Part shown: positions 35,228-46,783 of the stretch, in pieces
Numbering within the stretch: the stretch's first letter is position 1
Layout of the letters: each line of letters starts with the position of its first letter
Assembly (NCBI GenBank): GCA_025200525.1
Contig: CM045758.1
Location: 60,328,649-60,392,648 of the forward strand
DNA: 64,000 bases
Direction of reading: 5' to 3'
Origin: Camellia lanceoleosa
Lineage: Eukaryota; Streptophyta; Magnoliopsida; Ericales; Theaceae
The notes under the pieces: model-generated
The model's database searches: none
Seen by the model: only the letters and a program-made list of their open reading frames with translations
Told to the model about the DNA's origin: nothing
Translations under genes and position numbers: made by a program

Positions 35228-35991
35228 TGTTGGCTTTTTGGCTTTCGAAGGTTGTTATTGTAATTGCGAGCATGCCAACAAGGATCAATCAGTCCTTACA
35301 GAAAATTAATTGCCAACAAATTATCAGACGATTGTGTTTTAGTTCTTTCAGCCTCAATGAAGAGGACTTTCACTGGTGGCTTGATTTATGAGAATTAAGA
35401 AAAATAACAATTAAATGAAGAACAGTTGAAGTATTTCATTAAAATAAAAAACTTACAATGATCCAAACTCAGCCTCGTAGAGGTTTTACAGCAACAATCT
35501 ACTTGAAACTACTCCTATGAACGAAGTGCAGTGCAGTGCAAGAATTTAAAGTACAGGAAATGTAAGACTGGAAATGTAAAACTAGAAAGGAAAATAAGTA
35601 TAATAAGACTGGTTTTTTGGATCTGAGTTTGGGGGCTTTTTCTGGGGCCTTCTCTGCTATTTATACTGCTCAAGGATGACCATCGAACTGCATTTCTAAC
35701 CGTCGAATTGCTCCTCTATGATCGCTGATCATGTTGTCTCAAGATTAGCTCCATTACGCCATTACTTGCAGTTAGGCTTCCCTCCTAAATTTGAATTTGA
35801 AATGTGAGTAACCGTTGAAGCCACATCACCTTGCATCTCTTTGTTGATCCACTGCTACTCAGATCTCGTAATAACCAATACTAACTGTCACGTGTACGAT
35901 CAGGATCAAAGACTTGAATAGTCTTCCTATATTATGCTTATTTTGCCACACGTCGAATTGTAATTGGCTTGTACAAAATATGTAGTCAACA
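35228..35991 (-). repeat. Tat-1 LTR (5' LTR in element orientation)
   Basis: It is 764 bp long with the same ends as the LTR at 20481..21258. The minus-strand TATA box ('gtataaatag', plus strand 35657..35666) would drive gag-pol. The last base before the target duplication GTTAT is 35991. Confidence 0.95.
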
Positions 35992-36087
35992 GTTATGGAT
36001 TTAATTACAAATTGCAGAGAGCTCTCTGATGGGATAATCAGTTTAAACAAGAATCAGACTGCACTTTCCCAACACTAATCCACTTTA
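35992..36087 (+). repeat. Inverted duplication, arm A (distal end)
   Basis: This is sequence next to the Tat-1 target site ('ggatttaattacaaattgca', 'gagagctctctgatgggata'). It matches the reverse complement of 45963..45870. Similarity stops at about 36087, which marks the inner end of arm A. Confidence 0.88.
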
Positions 36088-36399
36088 GTGACTTAAAAAA
36101 AGTAGCAATAAAAACAAATAAAAAAGTTAAAATAGTTTAGAATGTAATAGCTATATATATATATATATTAACATTAGTCTGTTTTGTAAGCTTTAACTCC
36201 AAAGGAAAGTATTATCCCCCTCTAGTAATGAGTTCTATCTAGCAATTTTTTGGTTTACCATTAAGACTGGGGGATATTTTAATTACCACTACAAGAAAAA
36301 TGGCATACCACAATGTTTATACAACATCGTTTCAAAAAAACGTCATTTTTTTAGTGGTTTCCGTGTTTTACTTAAAAAAAGAAAAAAAGAAAAAGAAAA

Positions 36400-36847
36400 A
36401 GAAGTCACATAACAGATCTCATTCTCTCACACTCATATCTCCGTCATGGTCCGTCTCTCTCATTCTTACACTCATATCTCATTCTCACAGATCTCACTCC
36501 TTTTTACTGATCTCACTCTTTCACACACCGCTCTTTTCTCTCGCAATCAAACTCCCTAGCTGTTCTTCATCGATCTCTGTCGCTCGACGGCTTTGCTCTA
36601 GCTGTTCTTCATCGAACTCGAACTCGATCTCAATCTGTTCTTTAGATCAGATCATTATCATTCTTCGATTCTCTTCTTCTCTCTTCGATCTCTTTGCAAA
36701 TCTCTATCTCTCTCCAAACTCTGTTTGGTCTATTTGTGTTCGATCATGGAGATGGAACGTATGATCGAGTTTCCACACGTGTACATGGATCGTCATCCCA
36801 GAACGAGGCCGCGTTTGGGTTGGGACGTTGCTCCTCAGGCCTTTAAG
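36400..36847 (+). pseudogene. Captured fragment: 5' UTR and first exon of an AFC2-like LAMMER kinase gene
   Basis: A CT-rich leader (about 36400..36745) precedes an ATG at 36746 and a 34-codon exon ending at 36847 before a GT donor. The encoded peptide starts M-E-M-E-R and contains E-F-P-H-V-Y-M-D-R and L-G-W-D-V-A-P-Q. From memory this is the N-terminus of plant AFC2-type CLK/LAMMER kinases, which phosphorylate SR splicing factors. No kinase domain follows, so this is a captured promoter-proximal fragment. If the promoter also moved, the element could be transcribed (inference). Confidence 0.7.
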
Positions 36848-39299
36848 GTATCAAATCTGTTCTCTAGATCTTTGATTTCATAATTTTTTTTCTTCATTTT
36901 TTTAATTCTATTTTTTGCTAGATCTGGTCGAAATTAGATACGTGGTAGATTAGGTATGAGAAAAGGTTTATGCTTTTATAGATCTGTAAATTTCATGGTA
37001 TATCAGGTTTGGAAAAAGGTTTATTATTATTCACCCTATGGAAACTGGCTCTCCAAATGTGTTGTGAGGATTACAATTGGATAATTCAGAATCCGAGATA
37101 GCAAGGGGCGTGGAAGTGATTATATTGCCCCCATATTTTATTGTTTTAAACACATATTCTAGGAAGTGGATCTTGTGAGTTAAAGAGTTTACTGTGAGCA
37201 AATCTATGTGAATGTGAAATGGTGATGAATCTTCTGCAAATTCTGAGTGTGGTCTCCTTCATGCTTGTTTCCTTTATATTAATGCATTTGGTTTCTATTT
37301 TTATTTTTATTTTTATCAATTTCCAAGTCATTAAGATTGCAGTTCTTATTGGAAACAAGCTTTCAATTATATATTTTATGTTTATTTTGGTGTCTATGTC
37401 ACTTATATACAAGCTTGTGATATGACTCTGCAGGTGGGGTGAAGCCATATTTATGGGTTTAAATGAAAGTGGTTTTCTGATGAAACTTCATGGTGCGCTC
37501 TCACCTTTATGGCCCTTTGAATGAGTAATATATGATGTATTGTGTCTCTTGATTAAATTTTACAGAATCTCAAGTTTGTAGCTTAAAGAATTAGCGTGTC
37601 CACAATGCGCACCGCTATCTAGGTGTGTCGTGTGCCTTTGTTAGGAAAAATGATTGCTCAAGAGATCTTGTTCTTGCCATGAACTACGAAGTAAGCTTTT
37701 TCAGTGGAAAACCAGCTGACAAGAATATTGTTTCTATTTAGGAGAATCTACATAATTGGTTCCATGAAATGAAGTGTAAAGGGAAGCCCAACGGAAAAAT
37801 TGGCTACAATCTGTGATATGTAGTACAACATATCCTGAAGTAATCATCACGTTGGACATTTTTTGCATGGTGTACCCATGCCTAACTGTGTTGACAACTT
37901 GGCACTTCTGAAACATATTGAAGAATGCTTCTCTACTTACTCTATTTTACAGATATCAATAAGCTTATGCCTTCTTTTTTCTAATTTGAAGTTATCATTT
38001 ACTTCAGTATTGTATTCTTCATTGATCTTCATATGTAAATCCAATATGGAATATATATTTAATGTAATTATATGCAAATAAAGACACTTTTAACTCTCAG
38101 CCATGGGCAGATGTTCAAGCTGGTGCCCTTGTAAAGCAAAACAATACTGAAAGCATAACAATACTGAAGACACTTTTAACTCTGTTTGGTTGCTTGTTTT
38201 ACTACTATCAAAACATTTCTGGCCTAGTGCAGCGTTTCAAAAATGTCGCTAATTCCTGATTTTGTTGCAGCGATTGTTTGGGAAACCTGAAAGTTTTGCC
38301 TACTGTTTCAAAATGGTGTTCTGGTGGCTCATACTAGTGAAACCATTCTGCTAATTGTTATGTTGTTGCTACTGACCTATTGCTCTTTTCTGTGTATGCT
38401 GTACATTGTTCCTCTGACTAAACCAATTTTCATAATCATTAGACCATTTTTTTTTAGTCTTTCAAGAAGATACGAGAATTGTCTTTCAAATTGTAAAAAA
38501 ATTCTCTGTATGATTGGTTATTGGGTTGGACACTTTTTGCACTAAATGACTGTTTTTAGGCTGCACTTTTATTCAGGTCTCTCTCTCACACGTGCGCGCG
38601 CACACACACACAGGCACTTTTAACACAGGCTATATTATAATTATTATTAGGATAATGGAGGAAATCTAGCTTTGGTGTTATTTTTTTTACCGTATTTTTT
38701 GTGTTGTCTCACTTGAAACTACAGTGGCCACTAAAGCTCACAAAGTACATGTCTGTTGTTGGTTGCAGTTTGAGCCAGCACCCATGAGGGGAGAGCTGGA
38801 TGTAACACGGAGAACACTGGATTATTTCCTATAAATGCAACACTTGAATTATTGCTAAATCTTAAGCGGCAAGGTGTGTCTGCTAGCTATTTTTCAAGTT
38901 GGGAGCTATGTTTTCCAAATCAAAGAGCCTATAATTTTGGGATGATAGTGAAAGGGTGTTGGAAAGAACGTAAAATCAGCATATAAAGGCTTCCTTTGAC
39001 TCTTAGTTATTTGCTGAAATTGTACCGGTAAAGAGGCCTGAAGATCTTTAAAACTTTTAGAATTAACTTCAAAACTATTGATTTTTATTTAGGGTTGAGA
39101 TTCTTCACACTCAATGACTATAGCATCCAATTTGTGTTTTATTTCATCTACGTAAACTTGCAAATTTCATTGGCATTTCTAGTGGCTTCAATTTTTGCAA
39201 ATTTGAAGACTACTACAGGTTTGGTATTCTTCACTTCATAATTGGTTTTATGGTTACAATAAGCATTGGGTTTTCTATTAATTGATTTATTGCAATTAG
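36848..39299. other. CACTA interior, intron-like or unidentified captured DNA
   Basis: AT-rich DNA with several splice-site-like junctions but no domain I can name. At about 38226..38271 the words 'gcagcgtttcaaaaatgtcg' and 'ctaattcctgattttgttgc' resemble the element's right terminus (41122..41166). This may be an internal copy of the end or an older nested terminus. Confidence 0.4.
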
Positions 39300-39519
39300 A
39301 TTGTTGAAACTGCAAAAAGGACGAAAATTCTTGTAATTGTTGATGAAGTTTATGTCCACCTTGCTTTCAGGGCTAATCCTTTTTGTGTTGATGGAAGTCT
39401 TTGGATCGGTTGGTCCGGTTCTCACGCTTGGCTCTTTATTAAAGCGATTGATAGTCCCTGGTTGGCGACTTGGTTGGTTTGTGATAAATGATCCAAGTGA
39501 CATCTTCAAAAACCCCAAG
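39300..39519 (+). pseudogene. Captured exon of a tyrosine/nicotianamine aminotransferase-like gene
   Basis: An AG acceptor at 39298..39299 and a GT donor at 39520 bound a stretch encoding [15 protein letters not shown] and then [11 protein letters not shown]. After these come the PLP-lysine region [12 protein letters not shown]. These are class I/II aminotransferase motifs of the plant tyrosine aminotransferase group. A one-base insertion near 39380 puts the two halves in different frames, so no enzyme fragment can be read through. It lies inside the CACTA element. Confidence 0.8.
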
Positions 39520-40889
39520 GTTTGCTCTATGTACTTTCTTTTCTAATAATGTTGGTTACCATTCTCGATATTGAATTGTGTTGCCGATCAATGTCTTGAA
39601 AGTAAATGCAATATGATTTGTTTTAATAATTATCATTCAGACATAGATTTGTAAATTGTATCGCCTTGGTTGTTGGTCCTGATAAATACTCTTTGATAAA
39701 CCTATTTTTCAATCTCATAGATGTAACACTATTTGATATGAATCTATTTCTTGTTAGAGAATCTACAATTCCTCTACCCAAATCTGCCAATAAATAATCA
39801 TATACCATTGTTTAGTTGTTTGTTTTACTACTATCAAAACATTTATAAGCTTATTATGGGTTCATTTATTTTATTGAGGGCAGGGCTCTAGTCTGCTATG
39901 ATTTGGACTCTAAGCCAATCGCAAGACCAGCACAAAACTAGGTACTATGATTTGGTACTGTGATTTGGTGTCTACCTTAAGATACTAAATGTTTTTGGTG
40001 AGGCTTGGGAAGAACAGTGTGGAGGAAGTATATACTGCCATATTAACATCATATAGCTATTAGGTAGATTTAAGTTATAACAAATCCTCTCATCTTACCA
40101 TCTTATCGACACCTAGGGATCTAATTTCTATTTAGTTACCGATTGATTTGATGATGATGCGGTGTTGATTCGTTTGAAACCAGATGGATCCGTATACATT
40201 CATAGCATGCTGATTCGTTTAAAATGCTGTAGTTTCTGTTACTGTTCATAGCATGCTTTTCAAAGATTTACTAATGAGATTTAACAGTTGTGCACATGGT
40301 TCAGGTTCATTGCATCCTCTATTTATGCTTCAGGTTTGTCTGTTACCTTTCTCTATAAAGGTGTGGTACAACTCTCTATTTGCCAGATTTTTTTTTTAAG
40401 TATAATTTCTTACCTTTCTTAGTCTGGTCATGCTGGTTCATAGTTTCTTATCTTTCTAGCGTTCTTGACATGGTATGCAAGAGTATGTAGATTTTCCAAC
40501 CATTCAAGTTTATTGAAGTTGTGTTAATGGAATTGGATGATTCAGGTATATAATCATTATTTTGGTGAAGATGATGGGATGACTTGAAGTTGACGAGAGC
40601 TTTGAAGTTATTTTCAGAGAATTTGGAAAGCATACTGAATATTATTATTATTATTATTTTTATTAAAATGAGAAAATATTAACAATTTTTATTTTTATTT
40701 TTTTGTATTGTCATTGTGTTTTAAGGGGTTTTATTTTATTTTATTTTTTTATGGAAAATTGAAAAATGAATGCTCACTCACATTATGGTTATATATTTTG
40801 AAAATGGTGATGGATGATATAGGTTTGGTTTGAACAGAAGTCAGAAGATCATTATTTATGATTTTGATTTTTTTTTTATAAAAAAAGGA

Positions 40890-41166
40890 GAAATCGTGGC
40901 ATTTTTCTTAAAAACGTCGCAAAATGTCGTCATCATTACATTATAGACAACTCCTCTAACATGCATAGTTAACAGCGGCAAAGAATTAGTGGCGTTTTAA
41001 AAAACGTCGTTTAAAATCTTCAGTGGCATTTTTAAAACGCCACAAAGATGCAGCGACGGCCGCATCAGTGACGAATTTTAAAAACGCTGTTTTATCTTTT
41101 TGCGGCATTTTTTCAGCCTATTGCGGCGTTTTAGAAACGCTGCTAATTCTCGATTTTCCTGCAGTG
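40890..41166. repeat. Subterminal repeats of the CACTA element
   Basis: Short motifs such as 'gtggcgttttaaaaaacgtc', 'gtggcatttttaaaacgcca' and 'gcggcgttttagaaacgctg' recur, each nearly palindromic. In En/Spm-type elements such repeats bind the transposase. Confidence 0.7.
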
Positions 41167-41169
41167 TAC

Positions 41170-42020
41170 GTAATTTTTATCTAGGAAAGTATACTTAATT
41201 TTTATTTGTTTTTCAGCTAGTAAGGTTGCAAACAAACTAAGTAATAAGTTGTTCAAGTTTAATTCAACCTAATGAGATTAAAAAATGTGTTTAAATTTGA
41301 TTTGTTCATTTTTAAATAGATCTAAAATGAGTTTTAATCAAGCCGAGTTGAAGTAGCTTGGTTTTTGTATAATACATATAATTAACATTATCGAACCAGG
41401 TCGAATCAAAGCTAAAAAATTAACGAGCTTAAAAAATGTATTAAATTAACAAATTTTAAAATGTGGTAAAGTTTGATTTGTTTATATAACAAGTAGATTA
41501 TAAAAGAAAAAAAAAATTAACAAGTCAAACATTAATTAAATTTGAGTAATTTGGTCTGTTTTATATAGCATACATGAGATTTTTTTGTTATTTATTCTTT
41601 TTCTAGTTTGAATTTTGATTGATTTCTCGTTAATTCTAGGTGTTTTAATTTATCTAATATTAATATTAAGTGAAAATTTTAATATTATATAAAAATAAAA
41701 GTATAACATTATTGTTATATTTATTAGTGAGTTTTTTTTTTAATTATTATTATTATTATTTTATTTTTTGGGCCGGGGGGGGGGGGATTTTATTAAAGAA
41801 TCTATTTATCTATTACATTACTGAATTAGAAATTATTTATAGACAGATTAAAGGGCTTTTTTTTGGCCCAAAGATATAAAATTATTCTAATTTATTTGTG
41901 TTTTTACAAAGGAAGAAAGGATAAAAGCCTCCATAGACATCTTGAAGCAGCGATGGTATCACTAGTAAAGGTTGAGAAACAATCATACCATATACCCAAA
42001 TTTATTATTTTTTTTTATAT
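41170..42020. other. AT-rich spacer, no gene recognised
   Basis: This is AT-rich DNA with (ATT)n at about 41742..41760 and a G-run at about 41775..41786. I see no coding region. Confidence 0.4.
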
Positions 42021-44795
42021 TTTTTTTTTGATCAGCAAAAAGAAGGAACCTTTATTGATGAAAAACCATACAAGATATGAGATTACATCAAATAAAGGAA
42101 AGAAGTTTGGTGAGGAACCAAACCCGAAAGAAAAAAAACAGAACAGAATTAGCCTAAGCCAAAATTAGCAGAGTCAACCATAGCAGATACAGCAGAAGGA
42201 CGGCATGCTTTGCATACATTAACCTAAGCCAAAATCAACCATAGCAAACTAGCAAGCCTAAGCTCAGCAGGCCAGAGCCCACCAGCTGACCACCATCAGA
42301 CCAACAGATCCACTAGCAGACCACCAACAGACCAACAGGATGCAGCCAGAACTTGCAGCCAGCTTGCCCACTTGCAAAGCACATCGACCCAAACTAACAG
42401 CCCACTGATTCATACAGATCTGCCAGCAACATACCAGCAGCAGACTTCCTTGATTCATACCTGGCTACACACAACAAGGCAACACACAACATCTGATCTT
42501 AATCTGAGGCAGACACAGATTCAACACACATACCAGAGCAGACCAGCAGACACAGATTCTCCACATTACTAATCTGAGGCAGACACAGATTCTCCACATT
42601 GCTAATCTGACTCCCCTGATTTAGATTGGCAAACTACCCTGATTAAAGCAGGCTAGAGCAGAAGCACACACACCCTATCTGGCTTGAAGTAGACTACACA
42701 GAGGGCAACATTCTAAGCACACACACCCTAGAAGCATACATACCCCAGCAGCAAATCCCTATAAACAGCAGGTCACCTGATTTAGATTAGCTACTACATC
42801 ATGCACTAAATAGTGGAACTCTGGCAGCCCAGACTTGGCCCATAGCGTAACCCTTACTTTCACTATTTCCCCAAGCTCATCCATATTAGGCTGATTTCCT
42901 TTAAAAACACACTCATTTCTTAACCTCCATGCTGACCACAGCATTGCAATTGGAACAAGCCTCCAAATCCTCATAACTGACTTCTTAAATTTTGTTCCCA
43001 GCCACCATAACAGCACACCATCAACTGTAGCAGGAATGACCCAAGATACTCCCCACCATTGAAGCATAGATGACCAAACCTTCCAAATCTCCGAGCATTG
43101 CAGAAACATATGGTCCACTGACTCTGGTTCCATCTTGCAGAAAAGGCACAGATTCTCCACATTACTACTTAAGGCCCTAAACCTCTGTAAAAGACTAATG
43201 GTTTTAACCCTGCCCCTCCATGCCAACTAGCTCAAAAATTGAGCTTTTGGAGGGGCCATACCTTTCCATAACAGATTGGGAACCTGCAATTTTGGGCCTT
43301 GAATCACCTCATACCAATTCCTCATTGATGCCATAGTGAAATGACCTGAAAGAGACACAGTCCACCTGACTGAGTCTGGCTACTCCTCATTAATCCTGGA
43401 AGCATCTCTAGTCAAGTCTTGCAGCCTTTGAACCTCCTCTTCCTCCCAAGCAAGAAGTGATCTTGAAAACAAAAAGCTCTAATTTCTTGAGATATCCCTC
43501 CTCTGCATGAGAGAGCTCAGATTCCCCTCTTTTTCCATAGATAATCTAAACAAACTTGGGAACTCTACCTTTAATTGAACATTCAACAGCCACTTATCAT
43601 GCCAAAAGTGAATCTTACACCCATTTCCTATCACAAGTTTGCAGTTAGACTTAAAAAATTCAAAAAGCTCCACATTAGCCCTTAACACACTCAGAATATC
43701 ACTCCAAACATAAGATTCTTTGCCAGTCTCTTCCATCACTGGTAACCATCTTCCACCAACTCCCTCATACTTGTTCGTAATTACTTTCTGCCACAGAGAT
43801 TCATCTTCCACCCCGTATCTCCACCACCACTTAGTTAACATGAAATCATTAAAGACCCTCACCCTTCTTATGCCTAACCCTCTATGCTCTTTACTAAGAG
43901 TAACTAACTTCCAGCTTACCAAATGAATCTTCCTCCGATTTTCTGAACTACCCCATAAAAATGTTGCCCTCACCTTATCAATTTCCTTAGCTACCCCTTT
44001 AGGTAATTTGAAGAGAGAAATGTAGTAACCTGGCAGACTATCAAGGATAGATTTGATCAGAGTTAGACGACCAGCAAAGGAAAGCGTCCTTCTCTTCCAT
44101 AAGGCTAATTTAGCTTTTACCTTCTCCACCACAGGTTGCCAAGTCTTCTTTCTCCTTGGGTTAGAACCTAGAGGTAAGCCCAGGTACAAAAGAGGAAGCT
44201 TCTTACTTAGACAATATAGTTTAGAGGCAAAGGCTTGAGCAAGTTCACCACTAATCCCAACTCAGCACACCACACTTTTGTGGAAATTTATTTTAAGGCC
44301 TGACATAATCTCAAAGCATCTAAGAATCCTCTTAACATTTACTATCTCCTCCCACTCTGCATCGCAAGAGAGAATAGTGTCATCGGCAAACTGGAGATGA
44401 GACAATTTCAAATTTCCTGGCCCAATAAAAGCTCCCTTAATTAATCCCAAACCTCTAGCCCTTTCCAACAAAACATTGAGGCCCTCAGCTGCGATATTGA
44501 ACAAAAAGGGGGATAGAGGATCACCTTGCCTTAACCCCTTCTGCGGACTGAACTCTTCTGTCGGTGAACCATTAACAAGAATTGAAATTCTTGCCGTGGT
44601 GACACAAGTTCTCATCCAACCCAGCCATCTCTCCCCAAACCTGAGATTGGCCATCATAGAAAAAAGGTAACCCCAATTGACCGAATCATAAGCTTTTTGA
44701 AAGTCAAGTTTGAAAATGACACCCTTCTCTTTAGACTTCTTCCACCAATCCACCACCTCATTAGCAATCAATTTCATGTTATGCAAGTTCAACAT
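42021..44795 (-). mobile_element. LINE-b: 5'-truncated L1-like retrotransposon
   Basis: It reads on the minus strand with an A-tail at 42021..42029 (T's on the plus strand) and the shared LINE 3' end 'catcaataaaggttcc'. It starts inside the reverse-transcriptase domain at about 44795, so the endonuclease and ORF1 are missing. A short motif 'gcagacacagattctccaca' is repeated in the 3' untranslated part (about 42545..42600). No target duplication is clear. Confidence 0.85.
42759..44795 (-). pseudogene. LINE-b ORF2 remnant (reverse transcriptase, zf-RVT)
   Basis: 44795..44262 holds RT motifs K-L-D-F-Q-K-A-Y-D-S, L-R-Q-G-D-P-L-S-P-F-L-F and Q-F-A-D-D-T, so the catalytic F-A-D-D is present. 44189..43479 holds Y-L-G-L-P-L-G, F-A-G-R-L-T-L-I-K-S and W-G-S-S-E-N-R-R-K-I-H. 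43226..42759 holds the zinc-binding zf-RVT region (C-L-F-C ... H-M-F-L-Q-C). Stops and frame changes separate the three blocks. It is closely related to LINE-d in the same window. Confidence 0.88.
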
Positions 44796-44850
44796 TAATT
44801 TAAGTTTTTAAATATTTTTGTTATTATTTCATATCATATACGTAATCCGT

Positions 44851-45860
44851 TTTAACTCGTTAATTTTATGTACGATTCAAATTATGTTATCGTATCATAT
44901 TGTGTCATCGGTCTTTTGAAGCACATAGTGACAAAACATGTATTGATGATATTAGTGGAGATCATAAAGTGCTAAAAAAAAAACAATAATAATAATAACA
45001 AAAACTTCAATATTTGACTTCAGTAACAAATTAAATCGTAATTTTTTAATTATTTTAATTTAAACTCTTAACATTTATATATGTTAGGTATAACTAATTA
45101 AGAAAAGTGAACCTATATAATTTAATCACTTTTTTTTTTCCTTCATTATTATTGATAGTCATTTCTCACCCTTACATTCCATCACCATCTCTCATATTTC
45201 CCAACTCATTGTCATTGCTCCATATTTCTTTGTCCACTGTTGATCATTTCCTTCCCTAGCTCACTACCACCGATCTCATTCATTTCCTAATCCATAATCA
45301 CCACCGTGGTCTTAAACCATCGACAAAATATAACTAAATTGTTTAAATTATCCATATTTTAATAGTTATAACTGGCGGATAGTTAGAATTGATATCATTT
45401 TAATAGTTAAATGTTGAAATTGAAACAATTACAAATTTATGATCTCCATAGACATCATTAGTACATATTTTGACATCATGTACTTGAAGACACCTCTATT
45501 GTATCTGGACCTGTTTTGTGGATTCTGGACCTGTTTTGTGCTGCTGTGTGGCTGGTCTGATACTTTGTATCTGCTGCTGTGTATCTGCTGCAGGCCTCTA
45601 TTGTATCTGCTGCTGGTGGTGGCTGTATTAGTTTTGCTGTCTCTGTTGGTTCCTCACCAACAGGGTCATGGTATGGTGCTGCCTTGTGTTTGGCTTGCAT
45701 CATTCCTCCCTTTTGCTGATGTTTTCTTCATTCTTGCAAGGTTTTCCATCATCAATAAAGGGTCCTTTGTTGTTGATCAAAAAATGTACTTGAAGAGACC
45801 GATGACATGACACGATACGATAATATCATTCGAATCGTATACAAAGTTAGCGGGTTAAGC
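44851..45860. repeat. Inverted-repeat pair (foldback), ~71-bp arms
   Basis: The left arm 44851..44921 and the right arm 45790..45860 are inverted copies. 'tacgattcaaattatgttat' on the left matches the reverse complement 'tacgattcgaatgatattat' on the right, and 'gtgtcatcggtcttttgaag' matches 'atgtcatcggtctcttcaag'. The 0.87-kb interior is AT-rich and non-coding and carries LINE-c at its right edge. It may be a foldback transposon. No target duplication is evident. Confidence 0.6.
45491..45783 (+). mobile_element. LINE-c: short LINE tail (293 bp)
   Basis: It ends 'atcaataaagggtccttt' followed by 'gttgttgatc' and an A-tail, the same 3' end as the other LINEs here but on the plus strand. A perfect 13-bp target duplication 'atgtacttgaaga' flanks it (45478..45490 and 45784..45796). 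It contains only 3'-untranslated sequence with 'tatctgctgctg'-type repeats. Confidence 0.88.
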
Positions 45861-45869
45861 TTAATTATT

Positions 45870-46770
45870 TTCTAATGTGGATTTGTGTTGGAAAAGTGCA
45901 ATCCGGTTCTTGTTTGAATTGATTATCCCATCAGAGAGCTCTCTGCAATTTGTAATTAAATCCATAACTTTCTAAAAATTTGCAACACATTCTATTTTTA
46001 CACACTAAGAATTCTTGCTACACATCCTCTTTCAGTATACTAAACAATTTTAAATTTTGATATTTTGCTCAATACACAACTCTTATGTCAAAAATCTATC
46101 TTTTCTTCAACCTTAAAACTCATAACCTTCAATCACCACTAATTGCCACTTGCCGCCACCACTGACATATTATCCCGACCACCTCAACCTTTGTCAAAGC
46201 TCTCTTACTTCATCGCCCCCTCACTCACCTTTTCCCAACCATCCGGTCCCTCTACCATCCGTGGCTACCTCAACCCTCACCCCTCTGTGGCTTGACGGAC
46301 GGTAGTTAGGGTTAGGAATAGAGAGTAAGAGAGAGGGGTTGGATTGTGAGATATAGGTGGGGTGTTCATGAGGAAAATTGTAATATTTCAATACAGATTA
46401 AATCACATCTAAACCACCAAATGATTATGTTTTAGCATCGTAAACTAGCATTACAAGATTATTGACTAATTGTAGAGAATCCCAACTTGGGCCTCATCCT
46501 TACCTTGCTTTAGACTCTAATACAGAAATTCATATTGGCAACGTTAATACAAGAAGGAAAATGCCAATTTCATGTTTCAAATTTTACTTTTGCAGAGGAT
46601 ATAGATTTAAAGTTGTATGTAGATACTTTTTTTTATAAATGTACTTTTCTGAATATTTTTTCTAAGTTTCTACAATTGTTGGTAGAGAAAGATATTGAGA
46701 TTATTACATCAACCTTGTCACACATTACATACAATAAAAATGCCCAAAAAAAGAACTAGACCAATTTCTA
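45870..46770 (-). repeat. Inverted duplication, arm B (left part)
   Basis: This is the reverse complement of arm A 19740..20480 joined directly to 35992..36087. The Tat-1 site is therefore empty here, with a single ATAAC at 45964..45968. The words 'cccaacttgggcctcatcct' and 'tatcccatcagagagctctc' are shared. It is cut at 46771 by LINE-d. Confidence 0.9.
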
Positions 46771-46783
46771 CACAGTAAAGTAC

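Larger units (their letters stand above)
20481..35991 (-). mobile_element. Tat-1: 15.5-kb Ty3/gypsy retrotransposon, Tat lineage
   Basis: It has two LTRs (20481..21258 and 35228..35991) and a perfect 5-bp target duplication GTTAT (20476..20480 and 35992..35996). Arm B holds the matching empty site with one copy (45964..45968, reverse strand). gag-pol reads on the minus strand in the order gag, protease, RT, RNase H, a second RNase H, integrase. The second RNase H and the long antisense frames before the 3' LTR are hallmarks of the Tat clade. By hand count the LTRs differ at about 45 positions plus one 14-bp indel, mostly transitions. Stops, frameshifts and a damaged RT active site show that it is not autonomous. 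Confidence 0.95.
36287..41166. mobile_element. CACTA (En/Spm-type) element carrying host gene fragments (4.88 kb)
   Basis: The left terminus CACTACAAGAAAAATGGC starts at 36287. The right terminus, read inverted, is CACTGCAGGAAAATCG and ends at 41166. TAC flanks both sides (36284..36286 and 41167..41169), the 3-bp duplication expected of CACTA elements. Subterminal repeats of the type 'ggcgttttagaaacgctgc' fill both ends. There is no transposase, so it is non-autonomous. The interior holds pieces that look like host exons and introns: an AFC2-like first exon and an aminotransferase exon. This fits a Pack-CACTA element. Confidence 0.88.

Noticed and set aside
36287..41166. A functional kinase or aminotransferase gene
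   Set aside because: Only one exon of each is present, the aminotransferase exon has a one-base frameshift, and both lie inside transposon termini.
42264..42572. Open frames in the LINE-b 3' region
   Set aside because: Low-complexity CAGA/CCAGCAGA-type repeats in the 3' untranslated part. No domain.
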